NCBI GenBank assembly: GCA_001787475.1
Contig: MFXB01000068.1
Span: 1-7,151 of the forward strand
Direction: 5' to 3'
DNA from: Candidatus Peregrinibacteria bacterium RIFCSPLOWO2_01_FULL_48_20
Lineage (GTDB): Bacteria > Patescibacteriota > Gracilibacteria > UBA1369 > 2-02-FULL-48-14
DNA length: 7,151 nt
In this document: piece after piece, positions 5,879 through 7,151 of the stretch
How positions within the stretch are numbered: the first letter of the stretch is position 1
How the letters are laid out: each line of letters opens with the position of its first letter
Notes under the pieces: model-generated
Databases searched by the model: none
What the model was told of the DNA's origin: nothing
The model's input: only the letters and a program-made list of their open reading frames with translations
Program-made: the position numbers and the translations under genes

Positions 5879-6314
5879 TTTCAATCGCGGTTATTTTTTC
5901 AATTCGCGACACATGTCGGCCACCTTCAAATGCGGTTTTCAAAAAAGTATCCACCACTTCTTTGGCCGTTTCACTGCCGAGTGTTCGCTGTCCCACGGTC
6001 ACAATATTCGCATCGTTGTGCTGGCGTGAAAGTCGCGCCTCAGTTGCATCATGCACATTGGCGGCTCGTATTCCTTTGAGTTTATTCGCTGCAATCGCCA
6101 CGCCGATTCCCGTGCCGCAAACCAGCACTCCCTTGGAGCCTGCATTTTCACGAACTTTTTCAGCCACTTCCCGAGCCAAATCAGGATAATCCACCTTTTT
6201 TTCGGCATCGAAAGTCCCCAAATCCAAAATTTCATGACCTTCCGTTTTTAAATGTTCGCGAAGCTCTTCTTTAAGAGCAAATCCGCCATGATCGGAACCT
6301 ATATAAATTTTCAT
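5868..6314 (-). CDS. rpiB: Ribose-5-phosphate isomerase B
   Basis: This 148-aa RpiB/LacA-fold enzyme interconverts ribulose-5-P and ribose-5-P. Motifs in order: SDHGG at the N-terminus with D8 and H9; VLVCGTGIGVAIAANK with the catalytic-base Cys66 and T68, the phosphate/anion loop; ARLSRQHNDAN with H99; GGRHVSRI with R133 and R137 for phosphate binding; and ITAIENEE at the C-terminus. These positions match the E. coli enzyme almost residue for residue, so it is probably active. The start ATG (6314-6312) overlaps the prs stop as ATGA, a 4-nt overlap that suggests translational coupling. The TGA stop at 5870-5868 is immediately followed by the twin-hairpin element. The length is normal for RpiB (about 145-150 aa). 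Confidence 0.97.
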   Translation of the reverse strand: MKIYIGSDHGGFALKEELREHLKTEGHEILDLGTFDAEKKVDYPDLAREVAEKVRENAGSKGVLVCGTGIGVAIAANKLKGIRAANVHDATEARLSRQHNDANIVTVGQRTLGSETAKEVVDTFLKTAFEGGRHVSRIEKITAIENEE

Positions 6315-7151
6315 ACAACATCGGTTACGGAGCGAGCCTCATGCACCGAACGAATCACGCGAGCCAAAAGCGGTGCGACGGAAAGAACCGTGAGCCCTTT
6401 GAAATGCCTTGCCTTTGGAACGGGAATGGTGTCGGTGACCACCACTTCCTTGAATCCGACTTTTTGCATTCTTTCAAGAGCCAAACCTGAGAAAACCGGG
6501 TGTGTGGCCACCAAATAAATATCCTTGTTCGCCCCTTGTTTGATGAGCGCTGCATGCGCCGCACAAACGGAGCCGCCAGTATCAATCATGTCATCAAAAA
6601 TGATACAAGTTTTCCCTTCCACATCTCCAACCACGGAGGTTACTTCCGCCACATTGAAGCGAGGCCTTTCTTTGGTCAAAACCGCAAGCGGAAAATCCAG
6701 TTCACGTGCCAAACGTCCCGCCTCTTTCGCAGCTCCGGCATCGGGTGCAACAATCACGGGATTTTTAAGTTTTTTCTTACGCAAATGTTCCACAAACAAA
6801 TTTCTCGTATGAATGTTGTCCATCGGGAAAGGGAAAAATCCTTGAGTTTGATCGCTGTGGAATTGAATGGCAATCATGTGATCGGCTCCGGCCGCCGCCA
6901 CCAAATTAGCCATCACTTTGGCGCTGATGGGTTCCCTGGGTGTGGCCACGCGATCCTGCCTGGCATAACCGAAATGAGGAATCACCACGTGCACATCGCG
7001 AGCAAAAGAGCGCTTGAGCGCATCAATCATAATGAAAAGTTCCATGTAGTCTTCATTCACATCGCCCGTGCACGTTTGCAATAAAAATACATCCATGCCG
7101 CGAACCGTTTCCTCGGGCTTGGCATAAATTTCATTGCAAGCAAAACGCGAA
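6311..7151 (-). CDS. prs: Ribose-phosphate pyrophosphokinase (PRPP synthetase), N-terminus outside window
   Basis: It makes PRPP from ribose-5-P and ATP, for nucleotide, His and Trp synthesis. The open frame runs off the right edge; 279 residues are visible and, compared with the 315-aa E. coli enzyme, about 34 N-terminal residues are missing. Fragment residues, counted from the first full codon at 7150: RFACNEIY (2-9, the RFSDGE equivalent); ELFIMIDALKR; the ATP-site HFGYARQDR (59-67); IQFHSDQTQGFF (95-106); APDAGAAKEAGR; the flexible catalytic-loop K160-E-R162; the PRPP loop IFDDMIDTGGS (184-194); and a normal C-terminus with LLARVIRSVHEARSV. Two family signatures differ: DLH is QFH here, and FSDGE is FACNE. 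The PRPP-binding site and the loop Lys and Arg are intact, so PRPP synthetase remains the best call, possibly a divergent subclass. The TGA stop overlaps the rpiB start. Confidence 0.95.
   Translation of the reverse strand, partial: SRFACNEIYAKPEETVRGMDVFLLQTCTGDVNEDYMELFIMIDALKRSFARDVHVVIPHFGYARQDRVATPREPISAKVMANLVAAAGADHMIAIQFHSDQTQGFFPFPMDNIHTRNLFVEHLRKKKLKNPVIVAPDAGAAKEAGRLARELDFPLAVLTKERPRFNVAEVTSVVGDVEGKTCIIFDDMIDTGGSVCAAHAALIKQGANKDIYLVATHPVFSGLALERMQKVGFKEVVVTDTIPVPKARHFKGLTVLSVAPLLARVIRSVHEARSVTDVV

Noticed and set aside
6263..6278. Inverted repeat GCTCTT-CTTT-AAGAGC inside rpiB
   Set aside because: It lies in the conserved N-terminal coding part of rpiB (Lys-Glu-Glu-Leu region), has no U-run and is easily explained by codons. 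A partial match to it near the start of ald also looks coincidental.
1..7151. CRISPR array, insertion sequence, toxin-antitoxin, retron or other defence system
   Set aside because: I saw no regularly spaced repeats, transposase, reverse transcriptase or paired small toxin/antitoxin genes on either strand. The twin hairpin at rpiB/rpe is the only mobile-like signal.

Overview
The window looks like a chromosomal segment of a Candidate Phyla Radiation (Patescibacteria) bacterium, with Peregrinibacteria or a close relative as my best guess. Three things support this. The 898-aa SLH surface protein has the paired GYPDGT motifs and the two cysteines of the second SLH repeat that I associate with that group. 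The cysteine-ladder protein belongs to a family I know mainly from CPR genomes, often mislabelled CaiB/BaiF. UGA is used as a normal stop in three genes, which argues against the UGA=Gly code of Gracilibacteria/SR1. This assignment is inference from family recognition; no search was run.

Layout, left to right. Positions 1-1105 (+ strand) hold the 3' end of an unrecognised gene and then a 306-aa cysteine-rich protein. A well-formed tRNA-Arg(GCG) follows on the same strand, behind a recognisable stable-RNA promoter. Everything from 1237 to the right edge is on the minus strand. Read in its own direction from the right edge, the order is prs (5' end cut by the window), rpiB, rpe, ald, and then the SLH surface protein, whose last codons overlap the 3' end of the tRNA. 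No gap between genes exceeds about 90 bases, so there is no long unexplained stretch.

How the genes work together. prs, rpiB and rpe form a tight cluster (4-nt overlap, then about an 11-nt overlap or short gap) covering xylulose-5-P <-> ribulose-5-P <-> ribose-5-P -> PRPP, the supply line for nucleotide synthesis. ald (alanine dehydrogenase) starts 19 nt after rpe and is probably co-transcribed. The SLH gene lies 87 nt further on and has its own plausible promoter.

Oddities. A twin-hairpin palindromic element sits at the rpiB/rpe junction and is readable in frame as an N-terminal extension of Rpe. The Cys-rich protein lacks the zinc-ribbon N-terminus expected of its family and carries a perfect ten-cysteine ladder with three-residue spacing. 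The arginine tRNA has a GCG anticodon rather than the usual bacterial ACG. No start codon in the window has an evident Shine-Dalgarno sequence, and the ald and SLH starts share a pyrimidine-rich TTAACYCC leader. I do not see a clearly new defence or mobile system here. The most novel-looking items are the Cys-ladder protein and the in-frame palindromic element.
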